DNA of 6,098 bases from an uncultured Alphaproteobacteria bacterium (GCA_937868035.1 CALMLK010000109.1:1-6098), one strand, 5' to 3'; numbered from the stretch's first letter, positions 1 through 6,098 are shown. Translations and numbers: made by a program. Notes: generated by a model not told the origin, from the sequence alone.

Positions 1-468
1 CTGCACCGCGACCTGGGGAATATTGGCATTGCGGTTTGTCGCCACCTTGCCGATGTCGGTCATGGTGCCGGAGCCGATGGTGACGACGAGGTCGGCACCC
101 TTTACTTCGCGCGTGGCGGCATCGAGCACCTTGTCATCGGCATGGAGTGTGCGATGGCCGTCATCGAGGACAGCCGTGCGCACGGTATGGGCATCCTGCA
201 ACTGGCCTTCGACGAGGGCGCGCAGGCTGTGGCCTTGGCGCTTGATCGCCGACTTATCCACGAGGATCACGATTGCCGCGCGGCCGCTCTTGCCGACCTG
301 TGCCAGCGCATCACCAACGGCAGCGGCGACGTGGAGATGGGCATCGCCGGAGATCTGCAAGTCCAGCATGTCGAGGGACGCGAGCTTGCCTGCGGCATCT
401 TCCGCCTTCAGATAGCGCCGCAGTCCGGCCAGGTCAGTGGGGTCCGACAGATCGTGCGCGTGTGCCAT
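1..468 (-). CDS. Iron-containing ADH / sn-glycerol-1-phosphate dehydrogenase-like enzyme (N-terminal part, runs off the window)
   Basis: The frame is open from ATG 468 to the window edge (156 codons seen, no stop), so the C-terminal part, with the expected metal ligands, is missing. Visible: an N-terminal helical segment (about residues 10-60), a Rossmann-type strand AAIVILVDKSA (64-74), and the diagnostic dinucleotide-binding loop VVTIGSGTMTDIGK (128-141), followed by the strand IPQVAVQ at the edge. The GSGTxTDxxK loop is typical of the glycerol-1-phosphate dehydrogenase/AraM branch of iron-ADH-fold enzymes, which oxidise or reduce polyol phosphates with NAD(P)(H). The start is supported by a purine-rich AGAGGG about 5 bases upstream and by an in-frame TAA further upstream that limits extension. 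It follows the EryA-like kinase on the same strand after 186 bp but seems to have its own promoter. I infer a role as dehydrogenase of the phosphorylated polyol made by a neighbouring kinase. Family call is fairly firm; substrate unknown. Confidence 0.85.
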   Translation of the reverse strand, partial: MAHAHDLSDPTDLAGLRRYLKAEDAAGKLASLDMLDLQISGDAHLHVAAAVGDALAQVGKSGRAAIVILVDKSAIKRQGHSLRALVEGQLQDAHTVRTAVLDDGHRTLHADDKVLDAATREVKGADLVVTIGSGTMTDIGKVATNRNANIPQVAVQ

Positions 469-518
469 GAGGCCCTCTTGAAAATTCGCAGCGTCCAGCT
501 CCTGCCGACGTTGTTGTG

Positions 519-553
519 ATTTTTATACATGAGATGAATTTTTATGCAAGAGA
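519..553. repeat. Imperfect direct repeat, 16-bp unit with 19-bp period; candidate operator
   Basis: Copy one is ATTTTTATACATGAGA (519-534) and copy two is ATTTTTATGCAAGAGA (538-553). They match at 14 of 16 positions and are offset by 19 bp, so they sit on nearly the same face of the helix (just under two turns). The unit does not recur in the other intergenic regions of the window. Together with its overlap with promoter-like boxes, this suggests binding of a dimeric or tetrameric regulator. I cannot assign a regulator family, and none is encoded in the window. Confidence 0.6.
522..549 (-). promoter_or_regulatory. Candidate promoter of the Fe-ADH-like gene
   Basis: On the minus strand, TTGCAT (544-549) and TATAAA (522-527) are separated by 16 bases, giving -35/-10-like boxes in an AT-rich pocket unlike the GC-rich surroundings. 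The start codon at 468 is about 50 bases downstream, leaving room for a short leader and the AGAGGG ribosome-binding site. Both boxes lie inside the two copies of the direct repeat at 519-553, so a protein bound there would cover the promoter. This is an inference from motif resemblance only. Confidence 0.5.
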
Positions 554-620
554 GATTTACAGCGGCGGTCCGGCGCGCAAGGCGTGCCGTCGGCTGACCC
601 GGTCACCGTCAGGAAAAACT

Positions 621-642
621 GCAAAAATAGTCGCTTGAGCGA
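621..642 (-). terminator. Weak candidate terminator after the EryA-like kinase
   Basis: Reading the minus strand past the kinase stop, a 4-bp stem TCGC/GCGA with a TCAA loop (631-642) is followed by CTATTTTT (623-630), then a second T5 run at 614-618. An overlapping alternative stem, TCCTC/GAGGA, pairs 641-645 with 652-656 and includes part of the stop codon. The stems are short, so termination may be inefficient or factor-dependent. It would partly separate the kinase transcript from the downstream dehydrogenase gene. Confidence 0.3.
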
Positions 643-654
643 GGAGCCTTGTCC

Positions 655-2205
655 TCACGCACCATTGCGCAGGGCGCGCCAGATGGGCCGCATGGCTTTC
701 CGCGCGGCCACGTATTGCGGGAACACGGCATCGTATTTCGCCGTCAGTTGGACATCCGGTTTCAGGGGTTCTCCCAGGTGCGGATCAATCCAGCGGGCGG
801 CGCAAGCGGCCATGTCCGGGTAGAGGCCCTGCTGCACCGCGGCCATCATCGCGGCACCGGCCGCACCCGCTTCCTCGCGCGTGACGCTTCGCACCTCGGC
901 ATTGAGGACGCTTGCAAGAATGAGGCGCAGCACCTTCGAGCGCGCCGCCCCACCGGTGATGCGGACCTCCTGCGGCACAGGCCCCATGACCTCGTAACAA
1001 TCGCGGGAGGCGAAGGCGAGGCTCTCGAACACGGCGCGCATCATGTCGAAATAGTCAGCCGTGGTGTCGAGGCCGTTGAACATGGCGCGGGCGGAGAGGT
1101 CCATGAAGGGCCCGCGTTCGCCGGCGCGCGAGATGTAGGGGTGGTAGAGGAGCTTCGCGGGTTCACGGTCCAGCAGCTTGCCATCCATGCCGGAGAGAAG
1201 GTCGGCGCGCGTCTTGCTCACGCCGCTGTCAGAGAGGATGCCGCGGGCTACGTCCAGCAACCAGTCGATGTTGAGGGTCGAGGCCATGTTGGACTGCATC
1301 TGCGCCACGGTGCCAGGTGCCGGAAAGATGCAGGTGAAGCCGGAGCGTTCGGCGTTGAGGCGCACGTCCTCGGCACTCATGCGCAGGCGCTGGTGCATGC
1401 CGGTTGATCCGACGATGGTGCAGCCCGAACGGCCGCTGGGATCGAACAGCCCACCCCCGAGCCCCGAGCAGACGATGTCGATGTAACCGAGACAAACGGG
1501 TGTGCCGGCCTTCAGGTTGGCCGCCTTTGCGGCGTCCGCCGACAAGGCGCCCGCGGTTTCCGTGCCGTTGACGACGGGCGTCAACAGGCGCCTGGCCGTG
1601 CCCGCGCCCATCTGGTCGAGGATGTCGGGCTGGTACGCCTTTGTCTTGTAGTTGCCGAACGTGAAGTTCGCTTCTGACGGATCGGTGACGCGCTCGCCCG
1701 TGAGCTTGAAATAGATCCAGTCCTTGCAATGGAAGGCGTGGGTTGCGCGATCCAGCATCTCCGGGCGGTGGCGCTGCATCCAGGCGAGCTTGCCGCTCAT
1801 CTGCACGACGGTAAGGCCGGTTCCCGTGCGCGCATAATGCGCCGCGTAGTTTTCCGAGGCGACGAAGTCCTCGACGATGGAGGCGGCGCGGTTGTCGAGC
1901 CAGATCGTCGCCGGTCCGACCGGTTCCCCCGCCTTGTCGATGAGCCACATGCCGTCGCCCTGCGCGGTGACGGAAATGGCGATGAGACGGGAGGCCAGAT
2001 CCGGAATCTTCTCGCCCAGTTCGCGCAATGTGGCGGCGGCGGCGTTCCAGGTCACGTGCATGTCTTGTTCCACGCCGCCATCGGCATGGGTGACATAGAC
2101 ATTGGGAACGGCAGCGACCGCAAGCTGGGTTCCGTCGCCCGCAAACGCCACCGACTTGATGACGGAGGTGCCCGCGTCAATGCCGATCAGAATTCCGTCT
2201 CTCAT
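655..2205 (-). CDS. FGGY-family carbohydrate kinase, erythritol kinase (EryA)-like
   Basis: This 516-residue cytosolic protein has the usual FGGY length and two actin-fold domains. It transfers the ATP gamma-phosphate to a sugar or polyol hydroxyl. Visible motifs: GIDAGTSVIK (8-17, phosphate loop), HCKDWIYFKLTG (159-170), TDPSEANFTFGNYK (174-187), a GYID segment with D243 as likely catalytic base (240-243), GSTGMHQR (266-273), LYHPYISRAGERGPF (353-367), the adenosine-side ITGGAARSK (416-424) and EEAGAAGAAM (444-453). From memory, the CKDW, TDPSEAxFTFGN and YHPYIS.AGERGPF blocks are hallmarks of EryA of Brucella and rhizobia, which makes L-erythritol 4-phosphate. Other FGGY polyol kinases share part of this pattern, so the substrate is inferred. 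ATG 2205 has a weak G-rich ribosome site (CGGGGG, 6 bases upstream). It lies 93 bp downstream of the SDR gene, probably in the same transcript. No truncation or missing motif is seen. Confidence 0.93.
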   Translation of the reverse strand: MRDGILIGIDAGTSVIKSVAFAGDGTQLAVAAVPNVYVTHADGGVEQDMHVTWNAAAATLRELGEKIPDLASRLIAISVTAQGDGMWLIDKAGEPVGPATIWLDNRAASIVEDFVASENYAAHYARTGTGLTVVQMSGKLAWMQRHRPEMLDRATHAFHCKDWIYFKLTGERVTDPSEANFTFGNYKTKAYQPDILDQMGAGTARRLLTPVVNGTETAGALSADAAKAANLKAGTPVCLGYIDIVCSGLGGGLFDPSGRSGCTIVGSTGMHQRLRMSAEDVRLNAERSGFTCIFPAPGTVAQMQSNMASTLNIDWLLDVARGILSDSGVSKTRADLLSGMDGKLLDREPAKLLYHPYISRAGERGPFMDLSARAMFNGLDTTADYFDMMRAVFESLAFASRDCYEVMGPVPQEVRITGGAARSKVLRLILASVLNAEVRSVTREEAGAAGAAMMAAVQQGLYPDMAACAARWIDPHLGEPLKPDVQLTAKYDAVFPQYVAARKAMRPIWRALRNGA

Positions 2206-2298
2206 GAAGTGCCCCCGAAGTGCGGCCTGGTGTTTGGCGCAAAAGGCTACGCAGGCGCAAGGCGGAACTCAAGAGTGCGTGGTACCGCCATGCGCGTT

Positions 2299-3054
2299 TC
2301 ACATTGCGGTGTAGCCACCGTCCACGGTGAGAACTGTTCCGGTGATGTAGCTTGCTGCATCCGACGCGAGGAATACAACGGCGTTGGCGATTTCATGCGG
2401 TTCACCGAGGCGGCCCATGGGCGTCATGCGCATCCACGTCTCGAACCATTCGGGCCTGGAGCGGCCCGCGAGGGTGAGTTCCGTTGCGGTGTAGCCCGGT
2501 GCCACGGCATTCACGCGCACGCCTTTCCGCGCCCATTCCACGGCGAGGGATTTGGTCAGCAGGTTCACGCCGGCCTTGGCGGCGTTGTAGGCCGCTTGCG
2601 GCTGGGGATAGACGGCGACGCTGCCGCAGATCGACGAAATGGAAACGATCGATCCCCGTCCGGCTTCCACCATGTGCCTGCCAAAACCTTGCGCACAATA
2701 GAACACGCCGTTGAGATTGACGTCCATCACGCGCCGCCAATCCTGTTCGGCCAGTGCTTCGGAGGGGGCGTTGTGGACGATCCCGGCATTGTTGACGAGG
2801 ATATCGAGGGGGCCGTGATGCGACTTCAGCTCCTGGGCCAATGCCTCAATGGCGGCGCGATCGGTGACGTCGAGGCGATGAAAGGTGCCGCCGAGGTCTT
2901 TTGCCGTCTGCTGTCCCGCCGAGGGATCGACGTCGGCAATCACCACCGTTGCACCTGCCTTGGCAAGGGCTTCGGCACAGGCGCGGCCGATTCCTTTTGC
3001 GCCGCCCGTGACGAGTGCGCGTTTGCCGTGAAGGGAGAAGGGCTGTGATGACAT
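2299..3054 (-). CDS. Classical short-chain dehydrogenase/reductase, probable polyol or sugar dehydrogenase
   Basis: Complete 251-residue classical SDR of standard length; interconverts a hydroxyl and a keto group with a nicotinamide cofactor. The cofactor loop is TGGAKGIG (16-23). An Asp at the end of beta-2 (D41, VVIADVD) suggests NAD(H) preference. NNAG is at 88-91. The catalytic tetrad is N113, S141, Y156 and K160, within SISSICG and PQPQAAYNAAK. PG at 186-187 begins the substrate loop, and the C-terminus TVDGGYTAM is typical. The PQPQAAYNAAK and LAVEWA segments recur in SDRs acting on sugar alcohols and ketoses (sorbitol, mannitol, threitol or xylulose types), but these motifs do not fix the substrate. 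No signal peptide or membrane segment. ATG 3054 has a distant AGGAA about 13 bases upstream; no alternative in-frame start is visible nearby. It precedes the EryA-like kinase and diverges from the second kinase, consistent with a polyol-to-ketose step. Confidence 0.93.
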   Translation of the reverse strand: MSSQPFSLHGKRALVTGGAKGIGRACAEALAKAGATVVIADVDPSAGQQTAKDLGGTFHRLDVTDRAAIEALAQELKSHHGPLDILVNNAGIVHNAPSEALAEQDWRRVMDVNLNGVFYCAQGFGRHMVEAGRGSIVSISSICGSVAVYPQPQAAYNAAKAGVNLLTKSLAVEWARKGVRVNAVAPGYTATELTLAGRSRPEWFETWMRMTPMGRLGEPHEIANAVVFLASDAASYITGTVLTVDGGYTAM

Positions 3055-3169
3055 GGCGGGCTCGTGTTCCTGTGGGTTGAATGCAGAAGACGCGCATCAC
3101 GCGCCCCTGCGTTGCGACTTGCCAATGCGGCAGTTTGTGGCAGCATGACCTCGCGAGGGGGAACATGCC
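3055..3169. promoter_or_regulatory. Divergent intergenic region between the SDR and the second kinase
   Basis: These 115 bp separate two start codons facing away from each other, so promoters for both directions are expected here. I see no convincing -35/-10 pair on either strand. The only clear signals are the kinase ribosome-binding site GAGGGGGA (3155-3162) and a short inverted repeat TGCC-AATGC-GGCA (3120-3132), which could be a small operator but could be chance. The 519-553 repeat unit is absent here. Confidence 0.4.
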
Positions 3170-4708
3170 ATGGCAACCTGTCTGATTGGAATCGATATCG
3201 GCTCCTACGAATCCAAGGGCGTGCTGAGCGACACATCAGGCAAGGTTCTCGCCAAGGCGGCGCTGAAGCACGAATTGCAGTTCCTGCGCCCGGGTTTCGT
3301 GGAACAGGATGTGGAAGCGGTGTGGTGGGGCGAATTCGTGGAGCTGGTGCGGCTGCTCATGGAGCAGGCGAAGGTGCGGGCCCAGGATGTGGCCAGCGTG
3401 GGGCTCAGCGGCATCTATTCCATGGTGCCTGTCGATGCCAATGCCGATCCGCTGCGCTCCGGCGGCATCATGTATGGTGTCGATACGAGGTCGGTCGTCG
3501 AGATCGAAGACCTGGAAAAGAAACTCGGTGCCGAACAGATCTTCCAGCGCACGGGCAACGGCTTGTCGGCGCAGTCCATGGGGCCGAAGATCCTGTGGCT
3601 GCAGCGCAACGAGCCGGAGGTATTCAAGAAGGCGCACAGCTTCCTTCCCTGCGCCAACTTCATCGCGGCGCGGCTGACGGGCAACTTTTTCATCGACCAT
3701 CTCACGGCAGGATTCTTTGGCCCTCTCTATGAGCCAGCCAGACTGGCCTGGGCCGAAGACCTGTGCGAGGGGATCGTCGATCCACTCCGCCTGCCCGTAC
3801 CGCGCTGGGCCACGGAACTTGCGGGCCGCGTCACCGCCAGTGCGGCGCGCCGTACCGGGCTGGCTGAAGGCACGGCCGTCACCATCGGCACCTGCGACGT
3901 GGCAAGCGAGGCCATGAGCATCGGCGTCCGTTCGCCCGGCGACATGATGCTGATGTATGGCTCAACCGCGTGGATCACGCTCCTGAGCGATGCACCCATC
4001 ATGCACGAGAAACTTTTTGCGACGCCGTTCATCTTTCCCGGCACCTACTGCCTGCACGGGGGCATGGCCACCAGTGGCTCGCTCACACGCTGGTTCCGCG
4101 ACAACATGGGTGCCGATCATGTGGCGGCGGAGAAGGCGGGTGGTGACGAGGCCTATTCGGTTCTCACCGGTCTTGCATCCAAGGTGCCCCCCGGCTCTGA
4201 TGGCATCGTCGTGCTTCCGTATTTCTCCGGCGAACGCTCGCCGCTCAACGATGCCGATGCGCGGGGGATGATCTTCGGACTCGATATCGGCCATGGCCGC
4301 GGACATCTCTACCGCGCCGCCCTCGAAGGCGTCGGTTATTCCATCAACCATTCTTTACAGGTGATGAGGGGCGCAGGGGCGCAGCCCCGGATGATGACCT
4401 CGGTGGGCGGCGGCACGAAGAATCCGGTGTGGCTGCAATCCGTCTCCGACATCACGGGCCTGCCGCAACGGGTGCCAGCGCTCACCATGGGGGCTTCCTA
4501 CGGCAACTGCTTCATTGCCGGCTATGCGGCGGGGCTGATCCCGGATGCGGCCGACATTTCGAAATGGGTCGAGATGGATCACACGGTTGAGCCTGACGCC
4601 AACAACGCCGGCGTTTACAGCCGCCGCATGTCCACCTATCTCGACCTCTACACCCGCACGGCAGACTTGATGCACGCCACAAGCCGCGAGCAGCGCACGC
4701 TCCCGTGA
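3170..4708 (+). CDS. FGGY-family carbohydrate kinase, xylulokinase-like
   Basis: This complete 512-residue cytosolic sugar kinase belongs to a different FGGY branch from the EryA-like gene. Motifs in order: GIDIGSYESKGVL (7-19, phosphate loop, with Ser in place of the usual Thr after the second Gly), PGFVEQDVEAVWW (41-53, resembling the xylulokinase PGWVEQDP block), TCDVASEAMSIG (241-252, D243 likely catalytic base), YGSTAW (263-268), LPYFSGERSPLND (349-361), DARGMIFGL (363-371), VGGGTKNPVWLQ (412-423) and GASYGNCFIAG (441-451). The LPY.SGER.P block is common to xylulokinases and related ketose kinases, so a ketose such as xylulose, or another pentulose or tetrulose, is a reasonable inferred substrate; the exact one is unknown. 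ATG 3170 follows a strong GAGGGGGA site at 7 bases; the ATG at 3165 is out of frame. It diverges from the SDR, whose ketose product it may phosphorylate. Confidence 0.93.
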   Translation: MATCLIGIDIGSYESKGVLSDTSGKVLAKAALKHELQFLRPGFVEQDVEAVWWGEFVELVRLLMEQAKVRAQDVASVGLSGIYSMVPVDANADPLRSGGIMYGVDTRSVVEIEDLEKKLGAEQIFQRTGNGLSAQSMGPKILWLQRNEPEVFKKAHSFLPCANFIAARLTGNFFIDHLTAGFFGPLYEPARLAWAEDLCEGIVDPLRLPVPRWATELAGRVTASAARRTGLAEGTAVTIGTCDVASEAMSIGVRSPGDMMLMYGSTAWITLLSDAPIMHEKLFATPFIFPGTYCLHGGMATSGSLTRWFRDNMGADHVAAEKAGGDEAYSVLTGLASKVPPGSDGIVVLPYFSGERSPLNDADARGMIFGLDIGHGRGHLYRAALEGVGYSINHSLQVMRGAGAQPRMMTSVGGGTKNPVWLQSVSDITGLPQRVPALTMGASYGNCFIAGYAAGLIPDAADISKWVEMDHTVEPDANNAGVYSRRMSTYLDLYTRTADLMHATSREQRTLP

Positions 4709-4726
4709 CCTCAGACTGATCAGAGG
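4709..4726. terminator. Hairpin between convergent kinase and glycosyltransferase genes
   Basis: Directly after the kinase stop, CCTCAGA (4709-4715) can pair with TCAGAGG (4720-4726) across a CTGA loop: six of seven pairs, one A-A mismatch. An alternative fold pairs CAGAC (4712-4716) with GTCTG (4726-4730). The hairpin includes the glycosyltransferase stop codon and is symmetric, so it could serve both directions. There is no T-run on either side, so intrinsic termination is doubtful. Confidence 0.25.
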
Positions 4727-5757
4727 TCTGGCGCAGGCGGAAGCGGCGGAGCCAGTTTCATCACCTCTTCGAGGAACGGATGCTGCGCCGTGAGGAGGGC
4801 GATATCCTCACTCACGAATTGCCCCCGCAACATCTCCGCGAGTTTGTGATCGCGCCAGACCGCGCGGGCGCCATTTTCCAGCAGCGTCCCGATGACGAAA
4901 AGCTTGACCTGGTGGGTGACGTCTTCAAAGTCCGGGCGATGGCGATGCTGGTGCAATCCGATGACGTGTTCGCTCTCGGCCGTGTTGGCATCATGGAGGC
5001 CGCGCCAGCTCAGCATCTCGTCGATCAGCAGGGTTCCGCCAAGCATGTGCGCGCCATAGGCGCAATAGGCGTCGGCGAAGTGGCGTACATGCTCCATGTA
5101 GGCGTTGCGCCTCAGAAACACCAGCGCGTCCCTCCGGAACATCATGGCTGAGGTGGTGGCCCAGAGCCAGCCATTGTGTTCCGGCGGATAGTATGCGGTG
5201 AAACCGAAGTCGGCGAGCGTGGCCTCGGCACGTGGCAGCGTACCGCCGGTGAAGGCCTTGTACCTGTAGCCCACATATGTGCGGGCCAGCACGCCGCCGC
5301 CGATGCGGAACATGCCCATTTCGCATGTGGCCACGGGTGCGAAGACAATCGAATTCAGGTGGCAATCGAGCATTCGCTCCACGAAACGGGGTTCGTAGAT
5401 GTCATCGGGATCGAGAAGCGCCACGAACTCTCCGCGTGCCACTGCAAGGCCTTCGAACACGGCATTGATCTGTCCCTTGTTGTGAGGCAGTTCGACGAGA
5501 GCGACGCGGGCGTCAGCGATGTCCTTGACGATGGCGCGCAAGGCGGCGCGGTGAGGCGCATCCGACAAATCGTCCACGATGATGACCTCAACCGAGACGT
5601 GTGTCTGAGCGAGGGCGCTCTCAATGGCGGTCCGCACATAGCGCGAGTAATTGTAGTGTGTGACGATAATCGAGACGAGGGTGCTCCTCGCCTCAGGAAC
5701 GCCGCGTGTAACTCCAGCTGAATTTTCCGTCATATGCACTGCCGTCATGATTGTCAT
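4720..5757 (-). CDS. Family 2 glycosyltransferase (GT-A fold)
   Basis: This protein of up to 345 residues transfers a sugar from a nucleotide-sugar donor to a saccharide, lipid or other acceptor. The N-terminal GT2 domain shows VSIIVTHYNYSRYV (28-41), VEVIIVDDLSDA (56-67, donor-binding VDD), NKGQINAVFEGLAVARGEF (93-111) and the metal-binding DXD as LLDPDDIY (114-121). A later TTSAMMFRRDALVFLRRN segment (201-218) matches the acceptor-side part of this fold. No transmembrane helix or signal peptide is seen, so it is likely cytosolic, and the C-terminus is Pro-rich (PPLPPAPDL). The start is uncertain: ATG 5757, 5748 and 5733 are all in frame, none has a good ribosome-binding site, and the conserved domain begins only near residue 26. 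The product (exopolysaccharide, lipopolysaccharide, glycoprotein) cannot be told. It shows no functional link to the sugar kinases, with which it is convergent. Confidence 0.9.
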   Translation of the reverse strand: MTIMTAVHMTENSAGVTRGVPEARSTLVSIIVTHYNYSRYVRTAIESALAQTHVSVEVIIVDDLSDAPHRAALRAIVKDIADARVALVELPHNKGQINAVFEGLAVARGEFVALLDPDDIYEPRFVERMLDCHLNSIVFAPVATCEMGMFRIGGGVLARTYVGYRYKAFTGGTLPRAEATLADFGFTAYYPPEHNGWLWATTSAMMFRRDALVFLRRNAYMEHVRHFADAYCAYGAHMLGGTLLIDEMLSWRGLHDANTAESEHVIGLHQHRHRPDFEDVTHQVKLFVIGTLLENGARAVWRDHKLAEMLRGQFVSEDIALLTAQHPFLEEVMKLAPPLPPAPDL

Positions 5758-5786
5758 TCATGAAACGCAGCTTCAACCATTCGGAA

Positions 5787-5815
5787 TTGCCAGCGCTTCA
5801 ACACCATGCAACAAT
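5787..5815 (+). promoter_or_regulatory. Candidate promoter of the exported-protein gene
   Basis: TTGCCA (5787-5792, 5 of 6 to the -35 consensus) and AACAAT (5810-5815, 4 of 6 to the -10 consensus) are spaced by 17 bases. Transcription would begin near 5822, giving a leader of about 30 nt with the GAGG ribosome site before ATG 5852. Motif resemblance only. Confidence 0.35.
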
Positions 5816-5834
5816 TGCGTACGAGGGGTGTCAA
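5806..5834 (-). promoter_or_regulatory. Candidate promoter of the glycosyltransferase gene
   Basis: On the minus strand a perfect TTGACA (5829-5834) lies 17 bases before TTGCAT (5806-5811), a weak -10 (3 of 6). The start codon at 5757 is about 50 bases downstream of the -10. It overlaps the candidate divergent promoter on the plus strand, so the two could compete for polymerase. Confidence 0.3.
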
Positions 5835-5851
5835 CAAAATTGAGGTTTCTC

Positions 5852-6098
5852 ATGAGCCGAACATCCGTCCTTGCCATTTTTGCAGCTGCCGGAATTGCAT
5901 TCACCGGGGCGATGACGCCCGATGCCATGGCGTTGGCGCGCGCCATCTCTTCGGGCGACATGGGGCAATTGCAACGCTTCGTGAAGCAATATCCCGCCAG
6001 CCCATATACTCCGGAGGCCGTTCGACTCGCCTGTGAGACCAATTGGGTCAACGGTGCCTGCGGCAGTGATTCTGATCTCAAGGGAATCAACAACGGCA
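5852..6098 (+). CDS. Exported protein with TPR-like N-terminal region (N-terminal part, runs off the window)
   Basis: I do not recognise a named family. The frame is open from ATG 5852 to the window end (82 codons). GAGG at 5842-5845 lies 6 bases upstream, a good ribosome-binding site. Residues 1-29 look like a Sec signal peptide: short basic start (R3), hydrophobic core (about 6-20) and a probable cleavage after ALA (27-29). The mature part begins RAISSGDMGQLQRFVKQYP (30-48), then SPYTPEAVRLA (50-60). This helix plus YPxSPYxxEAxRLA pattern resembles tetratricopeptide-type helical repeats of periplasmic proteins. Cys61 and Cys70 could form a periplasmic disulfide. There is no lipobox at the signal-peptide end, so it is probably periplasmic or secreted and not a lipoprotein. 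It is divergent from the glycosyltransferase across a 94-bp spacer. Confidence 0.75.
   Translation, partial: MSRTSVLAIFAAAGIAFTGAMTPDAMALARAISSGDMGQLQRFVKQYPASPYTPEAVRLACETNWVNGACGSDSDLKGINNG

Noticed and set aside
142..519. Plus-strand open frame of 125 codons at the left edge
   Set aside because: Overlaps the Fe-ADH-like reading frame, which has the GSGTMTDIGK cofactor loop and a matching ribosome site; the plus frame has neither.
594..612. Inverted repeat CTGAC/GTCAG between the kinase and the Fe-ADH-like gene
   Set aside because: Five-base stem with a nine-base loop and no T-run after it on the minus strand; too weak to call a terminator or operator.
649..1407. Plus-strand open frame of 252 codons opposite the kinase C-terminal half
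   Set aside because: Antisense shadow of the FGGY kinase; His-, Gly- and Ala-rich composition with no domain pattern.
2236..2263. Short direct repeat GGCGCAAAAGGC / GGCGCAAGGC between the SDR and the EryA-like kinase
   Set aside because: Units are short, imperfect and GC-rich, with no promoter or terminator context; chance is the simplest explanation.
1729..3048. Long plus-strand open frame of 439 codons opposite the SDR and the start of the EryA-like kinase
   Set aside because: It is antisense to two genes with complete catalytic motifs, shows no recognisable motif of its own, and is rich in His, Arg and Gly as expected for the complement of GC-rich codons.
5806..6036. Plus-strand open frame of 76 codons overlapping the exported-protein gene
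   Set aside because: Out of frame with the signal-peptide frame, and its start lies within the candidate promoter region; Arg- and His-rich content indicates a shadow.
5773..6093. Minus-strand open frame of 106 codons at the right edge
   Set aside because: Opposite the exported-protein frame, which has a signal peptide and a well-placed GAGG site; the minus frame has no recognisable features.

Overview
The window is bacterial DNA, GC-rich and densely coding. It most likely comes from an alphaproteobacterium of the Hyphomicrobiales (Rhizobiales) type. This rests on the strong GC bias with long antisense shadow frames, and on a sugar kinase whose motifs match what I recall of the erythritol kinases (EryA) of Brucella and rhizobia. 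The genus cannot be read from the sequence. I see no rRNA, tRNA, CRISPR array, insertion sequence or phage gene.

Left part (1-3054, minus strand) is a sugar or polyol catabolic block. In transcription order it holds a short-chain dehydrogenase/reductase (3054-2299), an EryA-like FGGY carbohydrate kinase (2205-655) and the first 156 codons of an iron-ADH/glycerol-1-phosphate-dehydrogenase-like enzyme (468-1, cut by the window edge). The last gene appears to have its own AT-rich promoter. That promoter is built on an imperfect 19-bp-period direct repeat (519-553), a plausible regulator-binding site.

Middle (3170-4708, plus strand) is a second FGGY kinase of a different, xylulokinase-like type. 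It diverges from the dehydrogenase across a 115-bp intergenic region. The four enzymes suggest paired chemistry: oxidation of a polyol to a ketose followed by ketose phosphorylation (SDR plus one kinase), and/or phosphorylation of a polyol followed by oxidation of the polyol phosphate (EryA-like kinase plus Fe-ADH-like enzyme). The substrate is not determined. No transporter or regulator of the pathway lies inside the window.

Right part (4720-6098) appears unrelated to sugar catabolism. A family 2 glycosyltransferase (minus strand) converges on the second kinase with an 11-bp gap. Divergent from it, the window ends inside the start of an exported protein (5852 onward) with a signal peptide and a TPR-like helical segment. 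I found no clearly novel system; the best leads are the repeat-containing promoter and the unusual enzyme combination.
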